Of a DNA stretch of 64,000 nt, positions 47,061-57,762 are shown in pieces. Origin of the DNA: Liolophura sinensis (taxonomy: Eukaryota > Mollusca > Polyplacophora > Chitonida > Chitonidae); NCBI RefSeq assembly GCF_032854445.1, contig NC_088295.1, positions 1,554,501 to 1,618,500 on the forward strand, given 5' to 3'. The first letter of the stretch is position 1; every line of letters begins with the position of its first letter. The notes beneath the pieces are model-generated. The model was not told the DNA's origin. It searched no databases and saw only the letters and a list, made by a program, of their open reading frames with translations. The translations under genes were made by a program, and so were the position numbers.

Positions 47061-48711
47061 TTTTTGAATGAGTGGTGATGCCATGTGTTTAATCAGATAT
47101 CATTGCCATCGATATGAAGTCTATTACTGTGTCTTCCTGGTGAATGAAGGTGGTTTTCTGTAGATAGGTTTCTGCGACCTTGCTTCAGGCACTTTCGTTA
47201 CGTGGACTCACAAGTGTGCTGCACGTGAACATTTTACGACTCTTCCAACTTTTCCTCGTCTTTTGTTTATAATTGAACTGACGTTCTGCTCTTGACTTCC
47301 AGTGTACTAATAATTTCACAGGTTTTAGAATGTAAAATGTGTTCACATAAATCAAGGCGGCCTAATCTTGGTTAACTGCCAGAGACAGGAGTGGGAGGAA
47401 AGAGTGAATGAAGACGCTGTGAGCCTTGTTAGCCGCACATCCATGTCTGTACTAAATACGGATCACTCTTTCCCGGGGACGGGGGTATAATCTCCCACCC
47501 AGGCACAAGTTCTACACTACAACTCCACGAGCTGGGACCAATAACACCCCGCGGAGGATGCCTTTCCTCCTTTACGTGGAGATAATTCCTAGGTACACAC
47601 AGGAAAGTAGCTGGCATTTGCCTACACCGGCCCTGAGGTGTTGTGACATTGCTCAGCTACCTCAGATCAATGGTACACTGCTTTCTCAGCTTTCTGTTCA
47701 CTGTATGAGGAGCCGATGCCAACAGTTAGCCAATACCTTAAAGCCACGCGCCATTCGGCAGTGAGGGGAATAAAGAAAGCTAATCCATGCTGGTGAAGAT
47801 TAATGAGACTGCATTCCAGTTCAGCGGTCGTCTCGGCAACTTGTCACTAGAAATACCCCAATAAATCAATGAACAGAGGGCTAATTTGATTTTAATAGTT
47901 ACATCGAAATGTTTCTCTTCACCTAAGGTCCTTGCGCATTTCTAATTAAATCACAGGGCTTGCTAGCTGTCCGACCGTCATTTCACTCTCATCGATACTC
48001 CTCCGAGCGAGAAATTATTCGCCAACTTTCTCTCAATAAAATGTCTTGACTCGACGTTAGTTATATGAAGAATCAATGTAGCGGTTACCGACTTAATGAA
48101 AGTGTCGATCTTTATTGGATTTAAGTAGATAATTGTGCAAGCGTAATGTTAATATGTGAATATTTTACAGACAGTCTCTCCTCGAATTCACAGCAGAATT
48201 AATATAAAAATTTCGCCGATCTAAAAGCGTATAGACTTCCGCCTGTTACGCAATCATCTATCCCCCCCCCCACTTCCTCACATGGAATTCACCAACCTTC
48301 CCCATGTATTATTACAAGTCAGCCTTGATCGATCACTGCAATGATCCGTGTAACGATACACACATAACATGCCTTCCGCATAGTAACTATGACAATGCGA
48401 AAAATAATGCGAATTTTGAGTCATTGTACCATGCACAAAAACTTACGCCAGTTTGACCTCTGTTGATTTTGAGGCGGAGAGCGGAGATTGCTGCCGTTTT
48501 GGTTTATTTAATTGTTCGGTGTTCCGTATTGTTCTCAATGTTTCGGTCACATCACTTCAAAGTCTCCATGCAGACAGCCGGTCCCAATGGCAAAATACCT
48601 GTTTGTATACCGCTGCCTCACTGGAACGCCATACCAAAGAAACCCGCCATCTTCCCTACCCATAGTACATGTGTGCTATCACCAAATGTGACGCGCTGCC
48701 CAGTTACAGTA
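47061..48711. other. Unannotated stretch of about 1.65 kb
   Basis: Unique-looking DNA between two arrays, with a C run at about 48262-48271. No exon, RNA or SINE recognised. Confidence 0.5.
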
Positions 48712-49725
48712 TTCTGACACCAGGCTCACCAGACACAATACAATGATTTCAGACCGACCAGACGCAGTATACTGACACCGGGCTTACCAGACATAGCATA
48801 CTGACACCGAGTTGACAAGTATACTGACACTGGGCTCACCAGACATAGTATACTGGCGCCAGGATGACCAGACACAGTATACTGACGCAGGGCTCACCAG
48901 ACACAGTGTACTGACGCCGGGCTCACCAGACACAGTATACTGGCACCAGGCTTACCAGACACAGTATACGGACATCAGGCTGACCACACGCAGTATACTG
49001 ACACTGGGCTCACCAGACACAGTATGCTGACGCCGGGCTCACCAGACACAGCATACTGACACCGAGCTGACAAATATACTGACACTGGGCTCACCAGACA
49101 TAGTATACTGGCACCAGGATGATCAGACACAGTATACTGACACAGGGCTCACCAGACACAGTATACTGGCACCAGGCTTACCAGACACAGTATACGGACA
49201 TCAGGCTGACCACACGCAGTATACTGACACTGGGCTCACCAGACACAGTATGCTGACGCCGGGCTTACCAGACAGTATACTGACACCGGGCAGAACACAC
49301 ACAGTATACTAACGCCGGGCTCACCAGACACAGTATACTGGCACCAGGCTTACCAGACACAGTATACGGACATCAGGCTGACCACACGCAGTATACTGAC
49401 ACTGGGCTCACCAGACACAGTATGCTGACGCCGGGCTCACCAGACACAGTATACTAACGCCGGGCTTACCAGACACAGTATTCTGACACCTGGCTGACCA
49501 GAAACAGTATACGGACATCAGGCTGACCAGAAACAGTATACTGCATACAGGCACCGGGTTGACCAAACACACTATACTGACACCAGACACAGTATACTGA
49601 CACCAGGCTGACCAGACACAGTAAACTGACACCGGTCTGATCAGACAGCATGCTGACAGCGGGCCGACCAGACGCAGCATAATGACATGGGCTGACCAGA
49701 CACAGTATACTGACACCAGAACCAG
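48712..49725. repeat. 29-bp minisatellite (about 35 copies) with higher-order order
   Basis: Units of CCAGACACAGTATACTGACA followed by CCGGGCTCA, period 29 bp. A multi-unit block including GTATACGGACATCAGGCTGA, CCACACGCAG and GTATGCTGACGCCGGGCT recurs near 48960, 49190 and 49365. GTATAC palindromes are frequent. Confidence 0.93.
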
Positions 49726-51003
49726 TACTCGTCCTAGGTGTTCACAAAGTATCCTTTGTCCTACCGATGTGACTAGTGAACTGAACATACTAGGACATAC
49801 TCTGTTCCATGAGATTCATAGTTCTTGCCTAACCGCGAATAACTTGTTACACGTTACCATTTTGTTAAATTACACGCAATGAATAGCGTGTAAGCAGGAC
49901 TTTAGAATTCCTGATCCTTTAAGACTACATTCTCTTGGTAGACTATAAAGTATGTACGTAGAGCCATAACGTACAGGCTAATAACGTTTAACTTGCAACC
50001 CTAATTCGTGGGCCGTACACGGTAGGGTAATGGATAAAATAAAACAAAAAGCCTATGTATGAAGCGAATGGATCTATTACGAAACTAGTGACAAAACACT
50101 AAGACAACATCAGTTTAAGAATTAAGGGTCAGGTAGGCGTACATGCTGATAAGATACACAGGTAAAGTCCTGTTAAACAGTACAACGATCGGTGCGGAGG
50201 GTCACATCTGGCCCCGTAATCAGTGAATCTCTAACCTCCATCACAACCCGCCCACCAAAGCTCACCCAACACAGCTTCCTCACCTGCAAACGTTCATCAA
50301 ACGAATAGGTGGAATAAAATAGGGGGACGTAATGCGATGTTGATGAAATTGCAATGTGGCGATTTAAATGCACTTGCGAATACCAATGCCTCTCAGACAT
50401 AATATAACATAGACACTGAACTAAAGTATGTCCCAAACGCGGTTGTGTCTCCAACCGACGTCATCAATGAATCAAATAGTCGCAAGAGAAAAGTTAAAAT
50501 ATAAAGTCGACCAAAGCAATTGTATCGTGGTGACCCCTCATGAGTGTCCAGTCTCTGCTGGCAGCCAATAAACAGTAGGCCTTCAGAAATCCATATGTAC
50601 ACACCTACAAACAAGTCAATTATTACCAAGTACTGTTTCAGTTTATATTATCACAATCTGCTGATAAAGGCCACTTTGTTTGGGTAAATTTCGTGCTCAC
50701 CTAAGAAACGATTCCTGCATAGCGGCTAAAGTCTCAGCACCTCTTAGGGTCAGCCATTACAATAACTCTGTAAGTATACAATTCCAGTGTGGACTAGGCA
50801 AACCAGTAGGCAAGATGGTAGCAGTATAGCTGAGAATAGTACTGCTCCTTGCATGTCAGCTACACAAAAAAGTTTGTTCAAATGTATACATGTATTGATC
50901 ACCAAAATAATTCCCAGGCAGAGCTGTTCCAGTTTATACATAACGAAAACATCATTAATCCAAAATTTTAGCCAAAGTTCCGGAAATCAGAAGTTGTGTA
51001 TTT
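49726..51003. other. 3' flank of the GPCR exon
   Basis: AT-rich sequence downstream (minus sense) of the GPCR stop. Part is probably 3' UTR, but I saw no clear minus-strand AATAAA near the stop. No other feature recognised. Confidence 0.45.
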
Positions 51004-51733
51004 TTAAACACTGGACACAACGGTTTTGCTGGTAGAAGGCGGCCTGCGGGAAGTGCGCGAGTCAAAATCGGAGATACCCCGGGCGTAGCGGTAACCAGCG
51101 GCTCGGTAACACGAAAAACAAACGTAATACTTGAAACGTTTGCGAAAGTTCTGACTGAAGATGCTGTAGAAGACCGGGTTTGCAGCAGAGTTAACGTTGG
51201 CCATGATCATTACGAACACAAAGAACGGCCATGACATGTGAAAAGGCTTTTCCGAAATCATATCGTAATAGACCAAAACAGCTTGGGGAGAAAAACTGAT
51301 GACATAGACGATGACGCAAGCGATGAGCATGATGACAACACTTTTACGAGCTTTGACGGCCTCTGAAGTCTTCTCTGGTTTACCGCCATTTTGTTGACCC
51401 GTCTGATTCTGCGCGTGTAACTCCTCGATCCCGGCGAACAGTCGCTTAGCAACCACGGTGTACAGCACAATCTGAAGGACAACCGGAACTATGTAAAATA
51501 TAATGTTCTCTGTAACCTTGAAAGCTTTATACCTCTTCATACTTAACTGGCGATCTCCTGGTAGAATCGTCAGGCAGTAAGCTTTACCCGGTTTTTGCAT
51601 CATTTCACGGTTAAACAGGACAGTTGGTAACCCACAGAGCAGAGCAATGGGCCACAGGATTCCCATGGCAACCATCACCTTCTTGCGGCCACACAAGATG
51701 TGCGCTTTAATAGGCTGGATGATGGCAATGAAT
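51004..51733 (-). CDS. Class A peptide-type GPCR, last exon (TM4 to C terminus)
   Basis: A minus-strand exon begins after the acceptor TTGATTCATTTCAG. It has one base completing a split codon, then 242 codons to TAA. It starts FIAIIQPIKAHI, the segment just after the DRY/ERY motif, so the split codon probably completes that Arg. TM4 is at about 19-40, an ECL2 Cys at 53 (partner of the TM3 Cys), TM5 74-98 and TM6 131-156. TM7 is at 169-191 with NSAANPVFY (NPxxY intact), helix 8 has FRKRFKYY, and Cys205 and Cys208 may be palmitoylated. The end SSV fits a class I PDZ ligand. TM6 reads SFSP where CWxP is usual. The layout (single intron after TM3, PIKA in ICL2) resembles neuropeptide receptors of the TRH/GHS-type group, but I cannot name a ligand. 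Exons for TM1-TM3 were not found and may lie beyond 64000. Confidence 0.88.
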
Positions 51734-52639
51734 CTGAAATGAATCAAATAAAATTAGTGGAAAGTGTTTACTCCCAGAGAATTAGAATATACTTGGACAT
51801 TGCTCTACATCATTAGGAAACAGTACTGTCTTGTAAATAGCAGTTGAGGATATTGCATGCTGCTTTATAGATAATTACTTTCAGGACATATTATTTCTCT
51901 ATATTAAAGATGATAAAATACTTTATTTTGTACTTTAGGCGTAGACGTAAATATAGTTGGGCGAAAGCTGATATAAGAATTATGATCGTTCACACAAACA
52001 GGCCAGGATAGTGTTCAGTTTCATCTAGTCAGTTACGACTCGAATGATAAGGCAGTTAAGTTATTAATGGACTGTCCACATTGAATGGCCTCCCTTAACA
52101 CCCGGTCATTAATGAACTGACGCAACATTTTAGCCAAAATGTAACCCAATATGACATTTATCACCTTCGTAATTTCCTGCCTAATGTAACCGTTCTCGTT
52201 GCTCACCCGTATGGGAATGTGTGCGCAGGGCTGCACAAGCGCATCTTAATGGTAATGACAGCGACTCAGTGTCTGTCCAAGTACATTTTAATAGTTAGCG
52301 GCAATAGCAACTCCTCAGTACAATATGGCCCAAAATCACGCACATCTCCCAGCGCGGAAATCCACACCTGCACTGTGGAACTACGAGTTCCGCGAAACTG
52401 TGGAAATCTGGATACCCAGTCAACTAGCATACAATTTGGCTCCTTTTTGTGAACATCTCAAATTTTATTTGCATGACAGTAGTGGTGCGAGCTGGTGACA
52501 CACTTTGTATCAAATAGCAAGTCTGCCAAACCGGAAATGGATAAATACATTTCTAATGTACGTTTTAGTTCCCGCTACTTAAATGACTCAGGGTGTGAAA
52601 TAGCAGTTGGAAAAGTATAAACAGTATATCATTAATCCC
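51734..52639 (-). other. GPCR intron sequence
   Basis: Begins (minus sense, 3' end) with the acceptor at 51734-51747. AT-rich, with no exon carrying TM1-TM3 motifs seen. Confidence 0.6.
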
Positions 52640-53365
52640 TTCGAATCGGTTAATCCATACCTGCCTTTTAATCTTACCAGCCCCTTAATCCTTATCAACC
52701 CTTACTCCATACCAGCCTCTTAAACTTACCAGTCCCTTAATGCTTTTCAGCGCCTTAACCTTTACCGGCCTATAATCCTTATCAGTCCCTTAATTCTTAC
52801 CAACTTCTTAACCCTTACCAGCCCCATAACAGTATATCAATAATCACTTCGAATCCGTTTCGCTTCCAAATTACAAGCCCCTTTATCCTTACCAGCCTCT
52901 TAATCTTACCAGCCCCTTAATCCTTACCAGTTTCTTAACCCTTACCAGTTTCTTAACCCTTACCAGCCCCTTAATCCTTACCAGCCCCTTAGTCCTTATC
53001 AGCCCCCTTAATCCTTACCAGCCCCTTAACCCTTACCAGCCCCATAACCTTTACCAGCCCCTTAATCCTTACCAGCCCCTTAATCCTTACCAGCCCCTTA
53101 ACCCTTACCAGCCCCTTAATCCATACCAGCCCCTTAACCCTTACCAGCCCCTTAACCCTTACCAGCCCCTTAATCCTTACCAGCCCCTTAATCCTTACCA
53201 GCCCCTTAATCCTTACCAGCCCCTTAACCCTTACCAGCCCCTTAATCCTTACCAGCCCCTTAATCCTTACCAGCCCCCTTAATCCTTACCAGCCCCTTAA
53301 CCCTTACCAGCCCCTTAATCCTTACCAGCACCATAACCTTTACCAGCCCCATAACTCTTAGCTGC
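52640..53365. repeat. 18-bp minisatellite, C/T-rich on the plus strand (about 38 copies)
   Basis: Units of CAGCCCCTTAATCCTTAC (variants TTAACCCTTAC, CATAACCTTTAC), period 18 bp, with strong strand asymmetry. The left part (52640-52860) is more degenerate than the centre, which is the usual edge-decay pattern. Confidence 0.94.
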
Positions 53366-53391
53366 CCCTTAATCGTAGCATTTTTTGACCT

Positions 53392-53465
53392 GGGCCCAGT
53401 TTCACAAAGATGTCGTACAATTATGCGATAAAAACTGTCGTTCGCCGCTTTGTGAAACTAGGCCC
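53392..53465. mobile_element. Small foldback (MITE-like) element with 18-bp inverted arms
   Basis: The left arm GGGCCCAGTTTCACAAAG (53392-53409) and the right arm CTTTGTGAAACTAGGCCC (53448-53465) are reverse complements with one mismatch, around a 38-nt centre. The whole can form a hairpin. It lies just after the 18-bp array. Whether it is a miniature DNA transposon or a structured RNA element cannot be told from one copy. Confidence 0.75.
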
Positions 53466-53744
53466 CGGATGTCAGACAATTAACCTGAGCTCTCCTTGAC
53501 GTGCTAAAGCTGTGCGCCACAGTAACCTCATTCATCAAGAGACTCCTGATGTCCAAGATGTCGGTTGGCTAAGTTTGATACTAGTAATGTACCATTTATA
53601 ACCTCAGTAATAGTGACGTGTGAGCTTCATTATTCGAGAAAAACAAATTAATACGAAGTCATAAATACTTAATTATGAAAAAAAACTTTGTTCCTTTAGC
53701 TAATACTTTGACATGTTGAGAACCACACAGCACGCGACAAAATC

Positions 53745-53885
53745 GGGTCTAATTCATTTCACTAATCTTGTGTCTATTTTATTTCATTAAGGTTGGGTCT
53801 ATTTCATTTCACTAAAATTTCATTCCAATAAAGCTCGGTCTATCTCATTTCAATAAAGTTCGGTCGATTTCATTTAATGACGAGT
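53745..53885. repeat. Short degenerate repeat, about 28 bp (5 copies)
   Basis: GGTCTATTTCATTTCACTAA-like units with AAGTTGGGTCTATTT and AAAGCTCGGTCTATCTC variants, strongly diverged. Confidence 0.7.
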
Positions 53886-56095
53886 TAAACCGAATGTGAC
53901 GTCAACATGCATATTTAAATAATGAACATGTAATGCTTACGACAATAATAAACTTGTTGAATTATAATAGAGCAGTAAAACTTAAAGCTTGAAATAAAAG
54001 CAGTGTAAACCAACCATTCCCGTCATCGCGAAAAAATGTTTGTTTTGACGAGGTGTCCGTTTAACAAGAACCGTCTCTTCCTAGTATAGTTGGCACAGAT
54101 GTCACTAATTATGAACTAAGGTAAATTAAATTCCATTCATCTCAAAATTAATTTCCTTAAATAGGGTAGGGTAATACTAATGGTAAACACAATATTAAAA
54201 AGAAAACAAGACAAATGTATAAACGGCATTTCCAAATCACCGTAGTTATCTGTAACACTCAGAATTAAGCAGTATTGACATAATCTTGTACTTAACATGT
54301 TGTATCTATGGTCTAATGCCGAAATAATTTTTCAGACGTTGTAACGGTCGAGATCTAAGGAAGAAAAAAAGATGAAGAGAAAAGGAAGAAAGAAGAGAAT
54401 TTTACCATTTCAACTGTCAGTGAGATTTTATTCCAAATCTATCCATTTTCCTAGAAAAGAATGGTTGTTACTGATGTAAGTTATTTGGGTGAGGCTATCT
54501 GGGTTGTGGTTCGGTCTATGAAGAGGGAATGGTGTTGGTATGTGTGTGTGTGGGGGGGGGGGGGGGGGGGGCGAAGGGTTACATCTCTGAGAGAGAACTT
54601 GGTCGCTGTGGGCTTGAAGCAACGTTACGAGTACAGTTGAGGATTTCACAAAGCTCAGTGAGTGCCGTACCGAAGGCGTTGTGTAAGCGACACTGGCCTG
54701 AATGAGATGCTGGAGTTCCGTGCACTCAGCAGAAGCCGTTCGGACCCCTCAACTGTGGGTGCCCCTACGAGGCCATACAGATCTGGACAATTATAGGGCT
54801 GGGCTGTGACTAACGGGCCGTGGAGGGCTACGGGTCAGGAAGGAGTGGGAGAACCCCCCAGGTCTACCTTTTCTCCCCCGAGACCGCCCCTTTGAGGGTT
54901 GAGTTACGGGTCACCGTGATTTGTGGAGTGCACCCCGAGGGTATCTGAATGGCACTGATGAGGAGTGGTATTGAAGTACAGCACAAGCATGCTCTGTGTC
55001 CCGCACAGGTTAGATACTAACGCAGTCATTATCTCTTTCACATCGCAGCCGTCTCTCTTGGATAACCCTTGTGGCCGCGATGAATGTCACGGAGAACAGG
55101 GTGCGTGTAGTAGAGGGTGAAGAAGAGAGCCAGTACTGGCTTCAATTACAGCTCGTCAACCGTCACTGACTAGGTAAACAAAGAGCACCCTTACCCAAAC
55201 ATTTCTTTGCATTCTGACTGAGACTGAGACTATACAGCAATAAACACTGCCAAAACACAAGCTCTGTCAGAGACTGACCCTCTCCGTGCTCAGTCGGATG
55301 TTGGCTAAGGCATGAGGTCAGATTACGGCTAAATGTTTTAGCAATACTACAGGGATAAAGTAAACGCTGAATTAATGGAAGAGGCCAGGTTCCTTTAGTG
55401 GAACTGTCCCTATGACATTTGGAGGCTTCCTGGCAGCCGTATCCAAACACAAACAAGTGTAGTGTTGAAGATAAAGAGGTAATTATAGTTGTCTGGAGTA
55501 CAAGCAGTACAATGGGTATGATGAGATAGCACCGACTGGGACTACATCTACATGTATATATGTATACTTAAGGACATTTGATATACTTAAATGATGAAAC
55601 AAAAACCGAAAGTAGGTGTACAAGACAGGTTACAAGGTGAAAATCGTGTGGTGTGAATAGCTCAACCTTAGAACTCACAGAGGCCTAAGGTTGGTACATG
55701 GGGACTACTTTGGACTTACGACTTTCAGTTGAAACCTTTGTCAGTAATTTCATGTCTAAGGTTTCATTCAAGCAATTGTACTGAAATGTAATATATCTTT
55801 TTTTCACCGTCAGTATATTAAGTGTTCACGTGTAGCACAATCATGTTCATCTCGTGAATGAGGAAATACTATATGTGAAAATGGGTATCTAACAAACTGT
55901 TTCCTTCTGGGAAGAACGATGTTAAACAACCTGTTGTCTCTCCCTTCATAGCTTTGACAAAGTGCTCAAACATGTTGCTGTCCTTTTTTTTTCTCTGTCA
56001 GAATATGTTATTGTCCTCATTGTTAGACATCAAACACAAATATGCCATACTACTTGGAGGGAAGCGTCGCTTAGTATTCGGGCAATGTTAATCAC
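53886..56095. other. Unannotated stretch of about 2.2 kb with a G tract
   Basis: Contains an A/G-rich tract at 54358-54400 and (TG)n followed by an uninterrupted run of about 20 G at 54550-54571. The part at 54600-55140 is less AT-rich than its neighbours. I compared it by eye with rRNA and coding patterns and recognised nothing. Confidence 0.5.
54538..54573 (+). repeat. (TG)n plus poly-G tract
   Basis: GTGTGTGTGTG followed by about 20 consecutive G residues. Such a run can form G-quadruplex structures and is prone to length change and sequencing error. Confidence 0.9.
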
Positions 56096-56955
56096 ATACC
56101 CCAGTATACCACGTGGGCATACCCCCAGTATATCACGTGGGCATACTCCCAGTGTATCACGTGGGCATACCCTCGGTATATCACGTGGGCATACCCCAGT
56201 ATATCACGTGGGCATACCTCAGTATATCACGTGGGCATACCCCAGTATATCACGTTGGCATACCCCAGTATATCACGTGGGCATACCCCCGGTATATCAC
56301 GTGGGCATATCCCAGTATACCTCAGTATATCACGTAGGCATACCCCAGTATATCACGTTGGCATACCCCAGTATATCACGTGGGCATACCCCCAGTATAT
56401 CACGTGGGTATACCCCAGTATATCACGTGGGTATACTCGTGGACATACCCCCAGTATATCACGTGGGCATACTCGTGGGCATACCCCCAGTATATCACGT
56501 GGGCATACTCGTGAGTATACCCCAGTATATCACGTGGGCATTCCCCCAGTATATCACGTGGGCATACCCCCAGTATATCACGTGGGCATACACCCAGTAC
56601 ATCAGGTGGGCATACTCGTGGGCATACCCCCAGTATATCACGTGGGTATACTCCCAGTATATCACGTGGGCATACTCCCAGTATATCAGGTGGGCATACT
56701 CGTGGGCATACTCCCAGTATATCACGTGGGCATACTCCCAGTATATCAGGTGGGTATACCCCAGTATATCACGTGGGCATTCCCCCAGTATATCACGTGG
56801 ACATACTCGTGGGCATAACCCCAGTATATCACGTGGGCATACTCGTGGGCATACCGCCAGTATATCACGTGGGCATACTCGTGGGCATACCCCCAGTATA
56901 TCACGTGGGCATACTCCCAGTATATCAGGTGGGTATACCCCCGGTACATCACGTG
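56096..56955. repeat. 22-23 bp minisatellite carrying about 25 CACGTG E-boxes
   Basis: Units of CCCAGTATATCACGTGGGCA plus TAC, period 22-23 bp. Some are extended by CTCGTGGGCATAC, giving 36-bp units. Most units hold the palindrome CACGTG; a few have CACGTTGG, CACGTAGG or CAGGTGG instead. Frames of 68-337 codons on both strands follow from the repeat (VYHVGIP- and QYITWAY-like). Confidence 0.95.
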
Positions 56956-57529
56956 GGCGAACGCTAGGAAGTTAAGGTATAATGGGAAATGGTAATATGA
57001 TTGGTAGGAACATAAAACGTGGGCCGTTCAAAGGGCGGTTCCTGCTAATAACGATAAAACTTATTCCGTAAACAAAGTTATCGAAGAAAACAAAAATAGA
57101 CCCGACAAAGTTAAACCGGTATCTTGAAAAATAAGCTCCTTTACAGCGCATATGTCACTCTATACGCCCTACTCACTGCCACCACTAGACAAGCTTGACA
57201 TTTGGAGCCTGTCCGACGCACGAAGGCTTGTTTTCACTTGACCTCACCACTGGTGTCTTCGTGCGGAACTACTGGATCGTCTTGCCCATAGGTTAGATAA
57301 CGAGATTGCATCAAGTATTGATAGAAACAAAGGTGGGGACAAGAGTTCGAAGTGGATATTTTATTTCATTCATTTTTAAAGTGACTAATATATATCCATG
57401 ATGTATCTTAGCCTCCCTTTCTTAAATTTAACGTGTTAAGTAGCCTGGTGCATTATTCGTAGCCCCCCCCCCACCACCACATCGCCTTCAGCTGACAATA
57501 GAAGCTTCTGTGACCGTGTGGTTATTACA
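56956..57529. other. Unannotated stretch
   Basis: AT-rich, with a short C run at about 57464-57472. Nothing recognised. Confidence 0.5.
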
Positions 57530-57762
57530 GAACAGTCATTTAGGAGCCATTCACCAATGCTATCGCTGTGAATTTAACTCCAGCTCATGTTGGCTTCCTC
57601 TCCGGCTGTACATGTAGAGGTCTGCAGCAACTTAAGGATAGTCGTGGGTTTCGTCCGGCCTCTGACCGACTTCTTCCCGCCATATTGCTGGGCGCCGTCA
57701 AATACAAGAAATGTTCTTGAGTGGTACCGCGTAGAACACCAATCAAATAAATAAATAAAATC
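57530..57762 (+). mobile_element. SINE family A, old and degenerate
   Basis: Recognisable pieces in order: AGGAGCCATTCACCAATGCT, CAGCTCATGTTGGCTTCCTC, TCCGGCTGTACATG, GGATAGTCGTGGGTTTCGTC, CCGCCATATTGCTGGGCGCC, TGTTCTTGAGTGGTACCGCG and ACACCAATCAAATAAATAAA. Divergence is much higher than in the copies at 20532 and 29160. The first 30-40 bases of the head are not recognisable. Confidence 0.85.

Noticed and set aside
52033-52236. Minus-strand frame upstream of the GPCR exon as a TM1-TM3 exon
   Set aside because: It lacks the TM2 LxxxD and TM3 DRY/ERY patterns and hydrophobic spans of the right length.
52640-53365. Interstitial telomere repeats (CCCTTAACCC-like words)
   Set aside because: The period is 18 bp with CAG in every unit. 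It does not reduce to TTAGGG/CCCTAA.
54600-55140. rRNA or coding fragment in a less AT-rich stretch
   Set aside because: No conserved rRNA words recognised and no long open frame on either strand.
55962-56975. 337-codon frame
   Set aside because: Covers the CACGTG-bearing 22-23 bp array. Frame and peptide change whenever unit length changes.
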